Of a DNA stretch of 64,000 nucleotides, positions 17,162 through 26,210 are shown in pieces. A program made the position numbers and the translations under genes. Numbering within the stretch: the stretch's first letter is position 1; each line of letters opens with the position of its first letter. This DNA is from an uncultured Porphyromonadaceae bacterium (GTDB taxonomy: Bacteria > Bacteroidota > Bacteroidia > Bacteroidales > Muribaculaceae). The notes below the pieces were generated by a model. It saw only the letters and a list, made by a program, of their open reading frames with translations. It was not told the DNA's origin and made no database searches. The DNA lies in the NCBI GenBank assembly GCA_947427285.1, contig CANEHE010000006.1, positions 32,465-96,464 of the forward strand, given 5' to 3'.

Positions 17162-18650
17162 GAACAGCTACCGCAGCATTCTGAAAGGGACTTCTGCTTT
17201 CGGTGGAGTGCAGATATTTCAGATTCTTGTTAATCTTGTGCGCGGCAAATTTGTGGCTCTTTTTCTCGGGCCTGCCGGTATGGGCATATCAGCTCTTTTC
17301 ACGACCGCTTCGTCTACCATTCAACAGTTCGGCTCTTTAGGGCTGAATCTTGCCATAGTAAAGGAGATAGCTGCTTCACGCGACAATTCTGAGGCGTTGC
17401 AGAGAGCGTTACATATCGGTCGCAGACTCATTTATGCCACTGCATTGCTCGGAGCTCTTGTGTGCATACTTTTCGCGTCACCTCTCAGTAGACTGACATT
17501 TGGCTCGGGAGATTATACCCTCTGGTTTGTAGTACTCTCGGCATCTGTATTCATGTCAATCGCCGGCTCCGGTGAGATGTCGCTTCTTCAAGGCATGCAT
17601 GCTGTGAAACGGCTGTCTCTGGCATCCCTGATAGGTGCATTTGCCGGATTATTGTTTGGAGTGCCTCTTTATTGGCTGTTCGGTATTTCCGGTATTGTTC
17701 CTGCCATGATAATGCTTTCTCTTACAACCTGGTTATTCTATTTTTTTTCTGTCCGGCGATTGGTACGGCTGAAAAAAGATATGTTTTCCGGTTGGAGGGA
17801 GAATCTTCCTTTGGTGAGGAAGCTGCTGGGTCTCGGGTTAGTACTGATGGGAGCGGCTATGATGGGTACACTCACTAATTATCTTGTGGCGACATATCTG
17901 CGGTCAGCCGGATCGGTCACTGTTGTAGGTCTGTATCAGGCGGCAAATTCATTGACAAATCAGTATATAGGAATGGTGATAGCAGCAATGGGAATTGATT
18001 ATTTCCCGCGTCTTGCCGCTGTGTCCACCGACAATATCCGCGTGAAGGATATAGTCAACCGACAGACGGAGATTGTCTCCATGATTGTTACACCGATTAT
18101 CATACTGGTCATATTGTCGGCCCCGTTGATTATCCGGGTTTTGCTTACCGCTGAGTTTGAGCCTATAGTGGATGTGATGCGTTGGATGGGATTTGGAGTG
18201 TTTTTCCGGGTTCTTCTTTTCCCGCTTGGTTATATTTTCTATGTCAAGGACAATAAGCGGTTGTTCTTTTTGCTTGAGGGAGTAGTCGGCAATATCATTA
18301 CTCTTGCCCTCAGTGTATTGCTTTTCAATTGGTTCGGCCTGGTCGGACTTGGTATGGCGGTTGGGGTTGACAATTTGCTGTCAGTTATCCTATATCTGAT
18401 AATTTGCCGCAGACTGTATAATGTGGGATATTTCCGTAGGTCGTGGATTGGAGTGATCTATGCCACGTTGTTGTCAGGTGCTGCTTTTGCGTGCAGTTTT
18501 ATATCGGTTCAGTGGCTTTCGTATGCATTGATGTCGGTATTGTTTCTGGTGGCACTCGGACTCGGTGTATATGGATTGAGAAAACTTATCCGGTCGGAGA
18601 ATAAACCTGAGGAGAGTCTGGAAATTACTTCTGTCAATCTTGATGACTGA
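17136..18650 (+). CDS. Wzx-type polysaccharide flippase (MOP superfamily)
   Basis: A 504-residue membrane protein with about 12-14 hydrophobic helices. The start MSRTVKKDENSYRSILKGTSAFGGVQIFQILVNLVRGKFVALFLGPAGMG is typical of O-antigen translocases: a charged head, then the first helix with the GxxQIxxxxxxxxRxKxxA pattern. Starting at ATG 17136 overlaps the glycosyltransferase gene by 26 bases and gives this regular N-terminus. The protein should turn undecaprenyl-linked glycan units across the inner membrane. With the preceding glycosyltransferase it forms a small surface-glycan unit right behind the type IX secretion genes, and a hairpin terminator follows at 18688. Confidence 0.9.
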   Translation: MSRTVKKDENSYRSILKGTSAFGGVQIFQILVNLVRGKFVALFLGPAGMGISALFTTASSTIQQFGSLGLNLAIVKEIAASRDNSEALQRALHIGRRLIYATALLGALVCILFASPLSRLTFGSGDYTLWFVVLSASVFMSIAGSGEMSLLQGMHAVKRLSLASLIGAFAGLLFGVPLYWLFGISGIVPAMIMLSLTTWLFYFFSVRRLVRLKKDMFSGWRENLPLVRKLLGLGLVLMGAAMMGTLTNYLVATYLRSAGSVTVVGLYQAANSLTNQYIGMVIAAMGIDYFPRLAAVSTDNIRVKDIVNRQTEIVSMIVTPIIILVILSAPLIIRVLLTAEFEPIVDVMRWMGFGVFFRVLLFPLGYIFYVKDNKRLFFLLEGVVGNIITLALSVLLFNWFGLVGLGMAVGVDNLLSVILYLIICRRLYNVGYFRRSWIGVIYATLLSGAAFACSFISVQWLSYALMSVLFLVALGLGVYGLRKLIRSENKPEESLEITSVNLDD

Positions 18651-18687
18651 CGAAATGCGGTTATAAATAGATAATTAAGTCCATTTA

Positions 18688-18720
18688 ACGGATGACTGCA
18701 AAACAATTGCAGTCATCCGT
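18688..18720 (+). terminator. Terminator after the flippase gene
   Basis: A perfect 14-base stem (18688-18701 with 18707-18720), loop AACAA, followed by CCTAATTTT. The tail overlaps a TAATTTTG element that may start the next small gene. Confidence 0.8.
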
Positions 18721-18722
18721 CC

Positions 18723-18730
18723 TAATTTTG
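18723..18730 (+). promoter_or_regulatory. Possible -7 element for the small gene at 18781
   Basis: TAATTTTG fits TAnnTTTG and lies 50 bases before the small gene. It is directly joined to the terminator hairpin; no clear -33 TTTG. Confidence 0.35.
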
Positions 18731-18780
18731 CAGTGTAGATTCCAGAAGGGTTCTGAATTTTAAATAAGGATGACCAATGA

Positions 18781-19056
18781 ATGGTTTTCCAAAACATGCA
18801 AAAGAATATGGACAGCCACAGATTTATTTCAAGACCTTCGTTTTCTCCACGCCTTGCCGCGGGAGACAGAATGCATCTTCGTTTACGTTTTACCGACGGT
18901 ACTGAGATTCTTTTCCGCACCGAGAATGCCGACAGTCTTGAGACACTGGTAGGACAAGTCAGAGAAGCGGCCGGTCATCGTCGGGGTCTCGCACGTGTGA
19001 GTATGCGCAACGCCTCCCGCGGATGGGCCATGGAAAGACCCCTAATGCTTTCTTGA
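18781..19056 (+). CDS. Small protein of unknown function
   Basis: A 91-residue reading frame (start at 18781; ATGs at 18796 and 18808 are also possible). I do not recognise a family. It is basic, with the ordered core HLRLRFTDGTEILFRTENADSLETLVGQVREAA, which looks like two strands, a helix and a strand, then a second basic half (HRRGLARVSMRNASRGW). The pattern of strand-turn-strand (FTDGTEILF) and its codon use like that of its neighbours speak for a true gene. It sits alone between the flippase terminator and the minus-strand helicase gene. Real gene likely, function not known. Confidence 0.5.
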   Translation: MVFQNMQKNMDSHRFISRPSFSPRLAAGDRMHLRLRFTDGTEILFRTENADSLETLVGQVREAAGHRRGLARVSMRNASRGWAMERPLMLS

Positions 19057-19102
19057 GTTAATCCTTTCTACCGCAAATCTGAGACAGATAGGGTATCTAT
19101 TG

Positions 19103-22100
19103 TTACCCTTTGGTTTCCGGGAGTATGCGCTCCACTGTTCCGCGGGAAAGATACCATACGTAACCTTCAGTGCTGTCTATCCCCAAAGCCTGATTGATGA
19201 GCTTCATGTATCCGCGTATCTGCCGGGCATATCCGCCGCGTTTTTTTGTATATACGCTTTCCTCGACAGATCCGAACTTATAGTCGACCACTATTGCCCG
19301 TTGCCTGTCGCGACTTATCATAACACGGTCCGGTCGCCAGTCGCGGCCTTCTGCCAATATCGGTCTTTCGCGGAGGAGTGTCCAGCTTCCGTCGAACCAC
19401 GGGGTGACTTCCGGATGTGATATGAGTCCGAGAAGCTGACGTTGGGTCGCCTCCGCGGCATCGTAAGTAAGTTCCCCGGCTATCAGTTTCTTTTTTATCG
19501 CTTTCGGGAGATCGGAGACGGTTGCGACGTTCTCAAGGATTGAGTGGAGGAGATTGCCTCGCCGACGGGGATCGGATGATGAAGCCGTGTCAATATCCTC
19601 TTCTCCGGAAAGACTGACAGAGCGGCTTTTGTATTTAAGATGCAGTGAACCGGAAGATGGGGAATAGGGACATGCGGCTTTGACCGTTGGTCCCAGTCCG
19701 GATATGTTTTTTTGTTTCTTACGTTGTTTATCTTTTTCCAGACGGCCGGCAGGATCCGATGTCGGTATGCCATAAGTTATTACAGTTTCCTCTTCGGTCT
19801 GTAATGAGAACAAATCGGATTTCGCAACCCAGTCTCGTTCTTCTCCTGTGATTATAGAATCTATGTCGGCGATTGCCTCTGTATGCGATTCCGGATGGAA
19901 AAAATAGTATATCAGCTGATTGCAGCTACGAACATTCTCTGGAATGCTTTCTGAGGATGTCTTGGGCAGAGAGGTTACTATGTACAATTCTTCAACTGCA
20001 CGGGTGAAAGCCACATAAGCGGTGTTGAGTCGGTCCATGGTTTCCCGGAACAGATTTTCAAGATATGGTCCGCGCAATGGGGAGAGTGGCATTAGCTGAT
20101 GGTCTATTCGGACGGGAATGAGCGGAGGAAGCGGTGATGCGCCGTCAATCCGGAGCATAGGTTTCAACCATAGATAGTCCTGATTTCCGGCAGTGTTTTT
20201 TGTCTTTCCGAATTTGATGTTAAACTCAGGCAGAATGACACATTTGAATTCCAGACCTTTCGATTTATGTATTGTCATGATTCTCACTGCATCTGTCCCT
20301 TCGGGAGAGGCTATTGAAAGTTTATCGCCCTTCTCTTTCCACCATTCCAGAAACGATGCCGCATCTGCAGGATAGTTGGCGCAATAATCTATGACATTGT
20401 CTTGAAATGCGGCGATGAAGGGAGCCTCGGAGGCTTGGAGACTTGCTGGTATAAAATTATCGATGATGGTTTCCACCAAAGATGTGAGCGATACGGAGTG
20501 TAGGCCGTCCAGCATTTTCATGAGGGGTAGCCGGAGTGTCTCGTCTGCAAGAAATCTTGTCACGCATTCCGCCGGATCGAGTTCAGGATGCATTGATGTG
20601 AAATAAGCGAACATCGATGTGATGCCGGCACGCCTTACATTCCGTTCGGATTGAATGGTTTTTTCGGAGGAATGAGTGTCATTTTCCTCGGTCTGGTTGT
20701 ATGGAATCGAGGACACAGCAACCATTTCAAGAGTGGCTACAATCAATCTTACAGCCTGTGATTCTCCAAGATGAAGCGACTCGTCGCTGATGAAATCAAT
20801 TCTCCGGTCTGTATCGGGACGGCTGTTATAGTCGATAAGATGTCTGATGATTTCTGTACCCTGGGAGTTGCGTTCCACGAGGATGGCGATGTCTTGCTGA
20901 CGATAACCTCTTTCAAGTAGGCGGCATATCGTCGGGGCCACATAACTGTATGTGTCGGTTTGTGCCTTATCTATGGAGTCTTCATGTTTTTCGCGAAATC
21001 TGACTTCAACATACCCGTCCTCTTCTTGTCTGGCCGGATACTGCACTACATTGGAATATAGTTCTCGGAACGAATGAGCCGGGTCGGATATGTCTATTCC
21101 CATAGCCGAGTCTGCACGGTCAAGTCTGGTGGAGGCCATAAGAAAGAAAAGGTTGTTGAATTCCACTATCCGACGGCAACTTCGGTGATTGGTGTTCTCT
21201 TGTTTCAGATTTCCGGCTGTGCGGAAAGGAAATCTCCTGAATTGAGCCGGTACTTTTGAAGTGATAAGGGATGGATCGGCGTTGCGGAAACGATATATGC
21301 TCTGTTTTGCATCGCCTATGATCAGATTCTGGCATGAACGGCTGACAGACTCACCGATCAAAGGGCGGATATTTTCCCATTGCATGGCTGATGTGTCTTG
21401 AAACTCATCGATCAGAAAATGGTCGAGTCGAGACCCGAGACGTTCGTAGATGAAAGGGGTGTCGTCATCTCCTATGATGCGCGAGAGCATTGTGTTGGTG
21501 TCGGCCAGTTCAATAAGGTTATTGTCTCTGAGAAAACTCTGGATGTTGTTTCTTACCCGGTGCATTATGGCGGGATAGGAGAGGGTCGGGGCATATATTC
21601 TCCAGAGAAGAAACTCTTCTGAGTTCTGTGCAGTTTTTAGATTATCGACTGCGGCATAGAAATCTCTGGCAGCATCGGCAAGAGTGGCTGCAAGTGACTG
21701 AGACACCCGTTTTTTAGGGAACCGTGAATTGAATATTGCAAAATCGTTGCCCAGTAGTTTGTTTTGCAGGCTTTCATATTTGAAATCCGGTTCCGTCATT
21801 ATGTTATGGTGCTCAATGACTTTTCTCAGATGACTTTCCATTCTTCCCGCGCCATCGGTGCCGATGTCAAGCCCGGCGTGTATGAATGCCTTCTCAAGAT
21901 TGCGGGCTGATTCATGTAAGGCCGTCAATGCGGTTTTTACCGGTGCGGTCAGGACGTTTTCGTACGTGTCGACAGTGGCGGAATAGTCTGGAAACAACTG
22001 GAAATATTCGTCAAATTCCTTACGGTTCTTTTTGAACCCCTCCATGTTCATGGTTCTGACAGCATCAGTTATGGATTTTCTTACGGAGGGACGGCGGCTG

Positions 22101-22696
22101 CTTGAACGAAGATGCACGTTCCATACAGCTCCGGATGCGGCGGCCTGTTCCATAAGTCTGTGCAGCCATCGCAGGGTCTGCGGATCAGCCTCTCCAGCGT
22201 TGATTTCACGCATTGTCAGATCTATGCCGATGGATATCAGAAGATCACTGTCGAGTTCGACCTGATAGGTGTCGTTAAGGTCTACCTCGTATGCGAATGT
22301 GCGTAACACATTCTGAAAAAAGGAGTCGATGGTCGATATCTGAAAATCGGAATAGTTGTTGAGCACTGATTCCAATGCCTCCCGGGCAATTTCCCTTATG
22401 GCACTCTCGTCTTCGCTGAATTCAAGCATGAAATCTTGAAGATAGTCTGTGTCTGGTGAAGGATTGCGGCCTGCGAGATCGGCAAGTTTGGCCACAATTC
22501 GCTCCTTCATTTCCGATGTGGCCTTGTTGGTGAATGTGATGGCCAGAATCTTGGAGACTGCATCAGCCGTTTCTCCAGGACGTCGGAGCCTGTATCGGCC
22601 GTTGCTGTCGGGTACGGATATCATCAGTCTGATGAAAGTCTTGGCAAGAGTATATGTTTTGCCTGAACCTGCGGAGGCGCGTTGGAGAGTAAGCAT
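19103..22696 (-). CDS. AddA/RecB-like UvrD-family helicase with C-terminal nuclease
   Basis: A 1197-residue protein. It opens with the Q motif and Walker A (LQRASAGSGKTYT, residues 4-16), then motif Ia FTNKATSEMKERI (55-67), motif II DEFQD (430-434), motif III IIGDAKQSIYRFRNADP, and motifs V/VI (MTIHKSKGLEFKCVILPEFN; NTAYVAFTRAVEELYI). The last 200 residues hold a RecB-type nuclease: GNLLHSILENVA, then WRPDRVMI ... AIVVDYKFG, and QIRGYMKLI, matching the D...DYK and QxxxY motifs. It should resect DNA double-strand ends for recombination. In Bacteroidota the AddB-like nuclease gene is often adjacent; here it is not, the neighbours being an SUI1-type gene and a small unknown gene. Confidence 0.92.
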   Translation of the reverse strand: MLTLQRASAGSGKTYTLAKTFIRLMISVPDSNGRYRLRRPGETADAVSKILAITFTNKATSEMKERIVAKLADLAGRNPSPDTDYLQDFMLEFSEDESAIREIAREALESVLNNYSDFQISTIDSFFQNVLRTFAYEVDLNDTYQVELDSDLLISIGIDLTMREINAGEADPQTLRWLHRLMEQAAASGAVWNVHLRSSSRRPSVRKSITDAVRTMNMEGFKKNRKEFDEYFQLFPDYSATVDTYENVLTAPVKTALTALHESARNLEKAFIHAGLDIGTDGAGRMESHLRKVIEHHNIMTEPDFKYESLQNKLLGNDFAIFNSRFPKKRVSQSLAATLADAARDFYAAVDNLKTAQNSEEFLLWRIYAPTLSYPAIMHRVRNNIQSFLRDNNLIELADTNTMLSRIIGDDDTPFIYERLGSRLDHFLIDEFQDTSAMQWENIRPLIGESVSRSCQNLIIGDAKQSIYRFRNADPSLITSKVPAQFRRFPFRTAGNLKQENTNHRSCRRIVEFNNLFFLMASTRLDRADSAMGIDISDPAHSFRELYSNVVQYPARQEEDGYVEVRFREKHEDSIDKAQTDTYSYVAPTICRLLERGYRQQDIAILVERNSQGTEIIRHLIDYNSRPDTDRRIDFISDESLHLGESQAVRLIVATLEMVAVSSIPYNQTEENDTHSSEKTIQSERNVRRAGITSMFAYFTSMHPELDPAECVTRFLADETLRLPLMKMLDGLHSVSLTSLVETIIDNFIPASLQASEAPFIAAFQDNVIDYCANYPADAASFLEWWKEKGDKLSIASPEGTDAVRIMTIHKSKGLEFKCVILPEFNIKFGKTKNTAGNQDYLWLKPMLRIDGASPLPPLIPVRIDHQLMPLSPLRGPYLENLFRETMDRLNTAYVAFTRAVEELYIVTSLPKTSSESIPENVRSCNQLIYYFFHPESHTEAIADIDSIITGEERDWVAKSDLFSLQTEEETVITYGIPTSDPAGRLEKDKQRKKQKNISGLGPTVKAACPYSPSSGSLHLKYKSRSVSLSGEEDIDTASSSDPRRRGNLLHSILENVATVSDLPKAIKKKLIAGELTYDAAEATQRQLLGLISHPEVTPWFDGSWTLLRERPILAEGRDWRPDRVMISRDRQRAIVVDYKFGSVEESVYTKKRGGYARQIRGYMKLINQALGIDSTEGYVWYLSRGTVERILPETKG

Positions 22697-22746
22697 GATG
22701 ATGAGACGGGTGTTGAAAAAACGGGAAATATGGCGTTAGCGAGAAG

Positions 22747-23082
22747 TCACTTCTTTATCTTATATCCGAGATTTTTAAGTATTTCGGAAGCACGGTCGCA
22801 CCAGTCTCCCTGAAGCAGAATCTCACCGCCGCGGGAACTGCCGCCGGTGCCGGTCTTCTGTTTAAGCATACGGGCAATCTCGGCCACTTCCTTGTCGGAC
22901 TCCGTGAAACCTTCTATGATTGTTGCGGTTTTACCTTTGCGCCCTTTTCTGTCAATAGCTACCCTTAAGGTCGGCATAACAGCTGGCGGTTCTGTATTTT
23001 TCTCTATCGGAGCATCTTCTCCTTCGGGCAGTATACCGCTCGCGTTAAGGGCGGCAAGAGCGTCTTTCCAGTCTGTAGGCAT
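22747..23082 (-). CDS. SUI1/YciH-type translation initiation factor homologue
   Basis: A 111-residue protein. The second half is an SUI1 (eIF1-like) domain: LRVAIDRKGRKGKTATIIEGF, then KQKTGTGGSSRGGEILLQGDW and a final ASEILKNLGYKIKK. The GTGGS/GGEI element is the conserved loop. E. coli YciH of this family helps discriminate against wrong initiation on the 30S subunit; the same cytoplasmic role is likely here. The N-terminal 40 residues are a variable linker. It is transcribed upstream of the helicase gene, 50 bases apart. Confidence 0.9.
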   Translation of the reverse strand: MPTDWKDALAALNASGILPEGEDAPIEKNTEPPAVMPTLRVAIDRKGRKGKTATIIEGFTESDKEVAEIARMLKQKTGTGGSSRGGEILLQGDWCDRASEILKNLGYKIKK

Positions 23083-23127
23083 CTCAAAATTTCATCAGTT
23101 AGAGATAAGTTAAACGAGGTTATTAAC

Positions 23128-23391
23128 CTATACGGTTATAATGGACTTACCGAAGAAAACCGAAAGCATGGCAAGTGTGGATATGGTAAAATTGTGCTGA
23201 CCGCTGAGCCATTTGGTAATTTCACTCGGACGGCGACCCAATGCATCGGCAAACTGTTTTTTTGACAAGCCGCGTTCCTGCATGAGGTCATAAATTCTGT
23301 CAGAAATGGCAAAGGTGAGTCTTGCACTTTCTCGTTCTTCTGCGGGTATCTCTGCAAATAATCGTGGGAGTAAATCTAATTTTTCTTTCAT
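23128..23391 (-). CDS. XRE-family antitoxin (HigA-like)
   Basis: An 87-residue DNA-binding protein. Residues about 33-85 are a Cro/C1-type helix-turn-helix: DRIYDLMQERGLSKKQFADALGRRPSEITKWLSGQHNFTISTLAML. The first 30 residues form the helical part that would contact a toxin. Its ATG (23389-23391) shares the ATGA overlap with the stop codon of the second frame of the upstream toxin gene, so the two were made as a coupled pair. It would neutralise the toxin and repress the operon. With the toxin frame broken (next entry), it may now be a lone regulator. Confidence 0.85.
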   Translation of the reverse strand: MKEKLDLLPRLFAEIPAEERESARLTFAISDRIYDLMQERGLSKKQFADALGRRPSEITKWLSGQHNFTISTLAMLSVFFGKSIITV

Positions 23392-23857
23392 AGCTCAAAA
23401 GTTTTATCAGTATCGATTGTATTTTGTGTTATGATTACCGATCCCTCTTTTACTCCTGATTTGAGAAGTTCCTCAAACTTTTGCAGAGTAACGACATATC
23501 CTTGAAGTACATTGTTCTCTTCATAGGTTCGCGTATTTTTATTCCTCCGTTACCGAGTATTATTATTTTGTCCGACAACCGCAGAGCATATAAACGCAAC
23601 TTTGAACGTAAAGTGGGTAATGCGACCACGGAATCGCGCATTTTTCCTTCATTACGAAAGTATCGTTCGAGTGCTCCGCGCTCAATTATCTGCTCAACAT
23701 AGCGGATAATGGCGCGATAATCAGCATTTAGCTCAGAGTCTTCTTTGAATTTGTTTACGAATTTATTGAACTCATTCAATTCATCACCAAGGAATTGAAT
23801 GGTATAAACAGTACATTTGTCGCTGTTGTTAAGGAGTATAAGTTCGACTTCACTCAT
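23388..23857 (-). pseudogene. RelE/HigB-like toxin gene, split by a one-base frameshift
   Basis: The ATG at 23857 opens a 135-residue frame that reads MSEVELILLNNSDKC ... LRLYALRLSDKIIILGNGGIK and then runs into a foreign-looking tail, stopping at 23450. The -1 frame continues the protein naturally from the same place (NTRTYEENNVLQGYVVTLQ ... TDKTFEL) and stops at 23388-23390, overlapping the antitoxin ATG. The switch is at a run of five A (plus strand T5 at 23536-23540); six A would restore a 156-residue protein. The order toxin then antitoxin and the SKLRLYALRLSDKIIIL core are HigB/RelE-like. Causes may be mutation, slippage-based switching, recoding, or an assembly error. Confidence 0.75.
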
Positions 23858-23968
23858 GTGGCTTTAGGTTGCGTTTTAATATATAACGCAAAAGGACAAC
23901 TGGTATTTCACCGATAAGTGAAATATCTCAGGATAATTCATACGATGCAAAAAAGTGTAGAAGATAAA

Positions 23969-24008
23969 GGATTCCGGCCGTATCTTTTCCAAGACACAGC
24001 CGGAATCC
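23969..24008 (-). terminator. Terminator of the porin gene
   Basis: Arms GGATTCCGGC (23969-23978) and GCCGGAATCC (23999-24008) are perfectly complementary with a 20-base loop, about 20 bases beyond the porin stop codon on the minus strand. Confidence 0.75.
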
Positions 24009-24029
24009 AAGGGTGATTCTATGCAGATG

Positions 24030-25190
24030 TCAGAAGATAATCTGCAAACGGGCCATTATCCCGTTGACGCTCATCGAGGGGGCGTCGGCACGCCCCCAGG
24101 TGTGGGTATAGCTGTAATGCAGTCGTGCGATCATGTATTTGTTTATATAGTAGTTAAGCGTCGCCGAAAGATCGTTGAGCCGTCCGCCGTATACTCCGGC
24201 TGAGGCGTCGGTGAGAGTGGTGTAGTTATAACTGAGCACACATTCCAGGGCACCTTTTTTAGGCGTGGCGAGTCCGGCATCTGGCATGGAATAAGTATAA
24301 TTGCCGCCGAGGATTAATCCTCGCAGAGTGGCGTATGCGCCTTGGGCTGTATAGGCGTGCAGACTGTTGCGCCGGTTCACACGCTGGAAGAAATATTGTG
24401 ATTCAAGGGCCACAGGACCATAGTTGAGGAGCAATTCAGGGGTGAATTTCCATAGATTCATGGCATGGTCCACAGTCGCGTCGATGGCTGTGACCTGAGC
24501 GACACGTGTCGGGAAGTTGCTTTTGAACTGGAAAGAATTGTGCGGGGTATTGGGATCGTTAACGTTCTGAGGAGTCGCGAATCCTCCTGAGAAACCGACC
24601 TGTACCACTTTCCCCTCTTCATGAAGAGGTCGCGCCACGAGGCGAGAACGGAATCCCCATCCTTCCTGAGTGAACTGGTCGGGACGAAGCACCACAGTTG
24701 TGGCTTTCGGTTCGACGTGAACACTGGCTGTACCGAAAAACTTATCGCCGTTGTATACATACATCAGACCTATCTGTCGGGAGTCGTTGAAGACAGCGTT
24801 GCTGATGGGTTCCTCCATTGTCGGTTTCATTGAAGAACTTGTAGCACTCTGCAGACCATATTGGTGAATGAACGAACCCAGACGGAGCAGATGCTGGTCA
24901 TTGAAGTCATATTCGAAATACAGATCTTTCAGTCCCACTTTGTTGTATGCGAAGCCCACATCAATTTTTGCTTTCCATTTTCCGTATTGCACCTTGGCTC
25001 CAAGTCTTACGTCAGGAATGGCAAAGCCATCCTTGAAATCAGGTTTCTGAGGAGTGCAGTAGAGTGCTCCGTCAAGAAGAATTCGTCCGGTGGGATTTAT
25101 TTTAAGTTTAGGTTCCTCATTTTGGGCTGAGGTTGACATGGCCCCGCATATCAGCATGGCTGCGGAGGCGGAAAGTATATATTTGTTCAT
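24030..25190 (-). CDS. Outer-membrane porin, OprP/OprO-like
   Basis: A 386-residue protein from the ATG at 25190 (MNKYILSASAAMLICGAMSTSAQ), a regular signal peptide; the longer frame to 25244 has no such fit. The mature part is an outer-membrane barrel: repeated strands with aromatic girdles, PTGRILLDGALY at the start, VRLGAKVQYGKWKAKIDVGFAYNKVGLKDLYFEYDF, RLGSFIHQYGLQ, and a final strand MARLQIIF. This is the layout of phosphate-selective porins O/P. The gene follows an acid phosphatase gene by 53 bases on the same strand, which makes uptake of phosphate freed outside or in the periplasm a sensible role; selectivity cannot be read from the sequence. Confidence 0.8.
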   Translation of the reverse strand: MNKYILSASAAMLICGAMSTSAQNEEPKLKINPTGRILLDGALYCTPQKPDFKDGFAIPDVRLGAKVQYGKWKAKIDVGFAYNKVGLKDLYFEYDFNDQHLLRLGSFIHQYGLQSATSSSMKPTMEEPISNAVFNDSRQIGLMYVYNGDKFFGTASVHVEPKATTVVLRPDQFTQEGWGFRSRLVARPLHEEGKVVQVGFSGGFATPQNVNDPNTPHNSFQFKSNFPTRVAQVTAIDATVDHAMNLWKFTPELLLNYGPVALESQYFFQRVNRRNSLHAYTAQGAYATLRGLILGGNYTYSMPDAGLATPKKGALECVLSYNYTTLTDASAGVYGGRLNDLSATLNYYINKYMIARLHYSYTHTWGRADAPSMSVNGIMARLQIIF

Positions 25191-25243
25191 GGTAGATACA
25201 AGTTTAGATTTGGAATATTGACATATAGTATATGTAAGGGCCA

Positions 25244-26056
25244 TTAATTCTGGATGGCCAGACTCTTTTTGCCCGGTTTTACCTTTCCGGCCTTCTGGAG
25301 TTGGGCAAATTCCTTCTTAGCTTTCTCAAGCTGTTTGTTGAAGCCCTCATCGGCATGCAGACGTGCCACGGCACCTGCAGCTACCACACGGCCGGCATCA
25401 ACGTCGCTCTGGAAATGATATCCGCATATAACCCGCGATTCTCCCATCTGAAATCCGCGGTCGAGAATCTCGTCGATGCGGTCTGGATTTATTTCGGAAA
25501 GTACGAGTGCAGTTGCCCATCCGATAGAGGTATGTCCCGAAGGATAAGAACCATTGGTGGAAAGTTCCTCCTGTTGTTCGGGATTGCATGTCATCTCTTC
25601 GAAGAAGGCGAACGGACGGATACGGTTATAGTAGTTTTTTGCATCACGGGTGGCGAGGTCGCCTGCATCCTCACGCATTCCGACTACGAGTTTGTATATT
25701 TCCGGAGTACCGTCGGCAGTGATGTCTATTCCAAATGCTTCGGAGAAAGCCCGCGGCACACCGTCGCCTCCGACACGCGCATCCTGAAATGCCTGTTCGC
25801 CGCGCTCTGTGTTGCGCTGAGCCTTGCCCCAGTCATAACGTGCTCTGTCGTATAGGAACTGGACCGATCCCATGTCGGGTGGAGGAGGAAGTAGTTGAAG
25901 GCTGTTGGCTACATCACCTTCCTGAAGGAAAAACACTTCCGGTTGAGTCCGATGGTCTTTGATCTTTGTCTGTGTTGTCGTGTTTGTCTGGGCGAATACG
26001 CCGACGGCGAAAGCCATACCGATAATGGCTGCGTAATATCTGTAGATTGCTTTCAT
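25244..26056 (-). CDS. Class A acid phosphatase (PAP2 superfamily)
   Basis: A 270-residue protein with a signal peptide ([13 protein letters not shown]). The PAP2 signature is complete: [10 protein letters not shown] (first motif KxxxxxxRP), GSYPSGHTS (second, PSGH) and [17 protein letters not shown] (third, SRxxxxxHxxxD). Length and order match class A non-specific acid phosphatases such as PhoN. It would take phosphate off many organic phosphoesters in the periplasm. The porin gene 53 bases downstream probably shares its transcript, giving a release-and-uptake pair. Confidence 0.92.
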   Translation of the reverse strand: MKAIYRYYAAIIGMAFAVGVFAQTNTTTQTKIKDHRTQPEVFFLQEGDVANSLQLLPPPPDMGSVQFLYDRARYDWGKAQRNTERGEQAFQDARVGGDGVPRAFSEAFGIDITADGTPEIYKLVVGMREDAGDLATRDAKNYYNRIRPFAFFEEMTCNPEQQEELSTNGSYPSGHTSIGWATALVLSEINPDRIDEILDRGFQMGESRVICGYHFQSDVDAGRVVAAGAVARLHADEGFNKQLEKAKKEFAQLQKAGKVKPGKKSLAIQN

Positions 26057-26170
26057 AGTATGGTGGTTTAAGTTAGAGTTTATATTGGTGATAAATCAAC
26101 TATAACAACAAAGCCAGTGGTTAAAGAGTTTGAAAAAATGTTTATTTTTTGTGGATGTCCTTATATGACA

Positions 26171-26197
26171 AGGGCCTCTGGAAATTTCAGAGGCCCT
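26171..26197. terminator. Terminator, usable from both sides
   Basis: AGGGCCTCTG (26171-26180) and CAGAGGCCCT (26188-26197) form a perfect 10-base stem with a 7-base loop, 14 bases past the stop of the minus-strand thioredoxin-fold gene. Confidence 0.85.
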
Positions 26198-26210
26198 TGA
26201 TAATTTTTGT

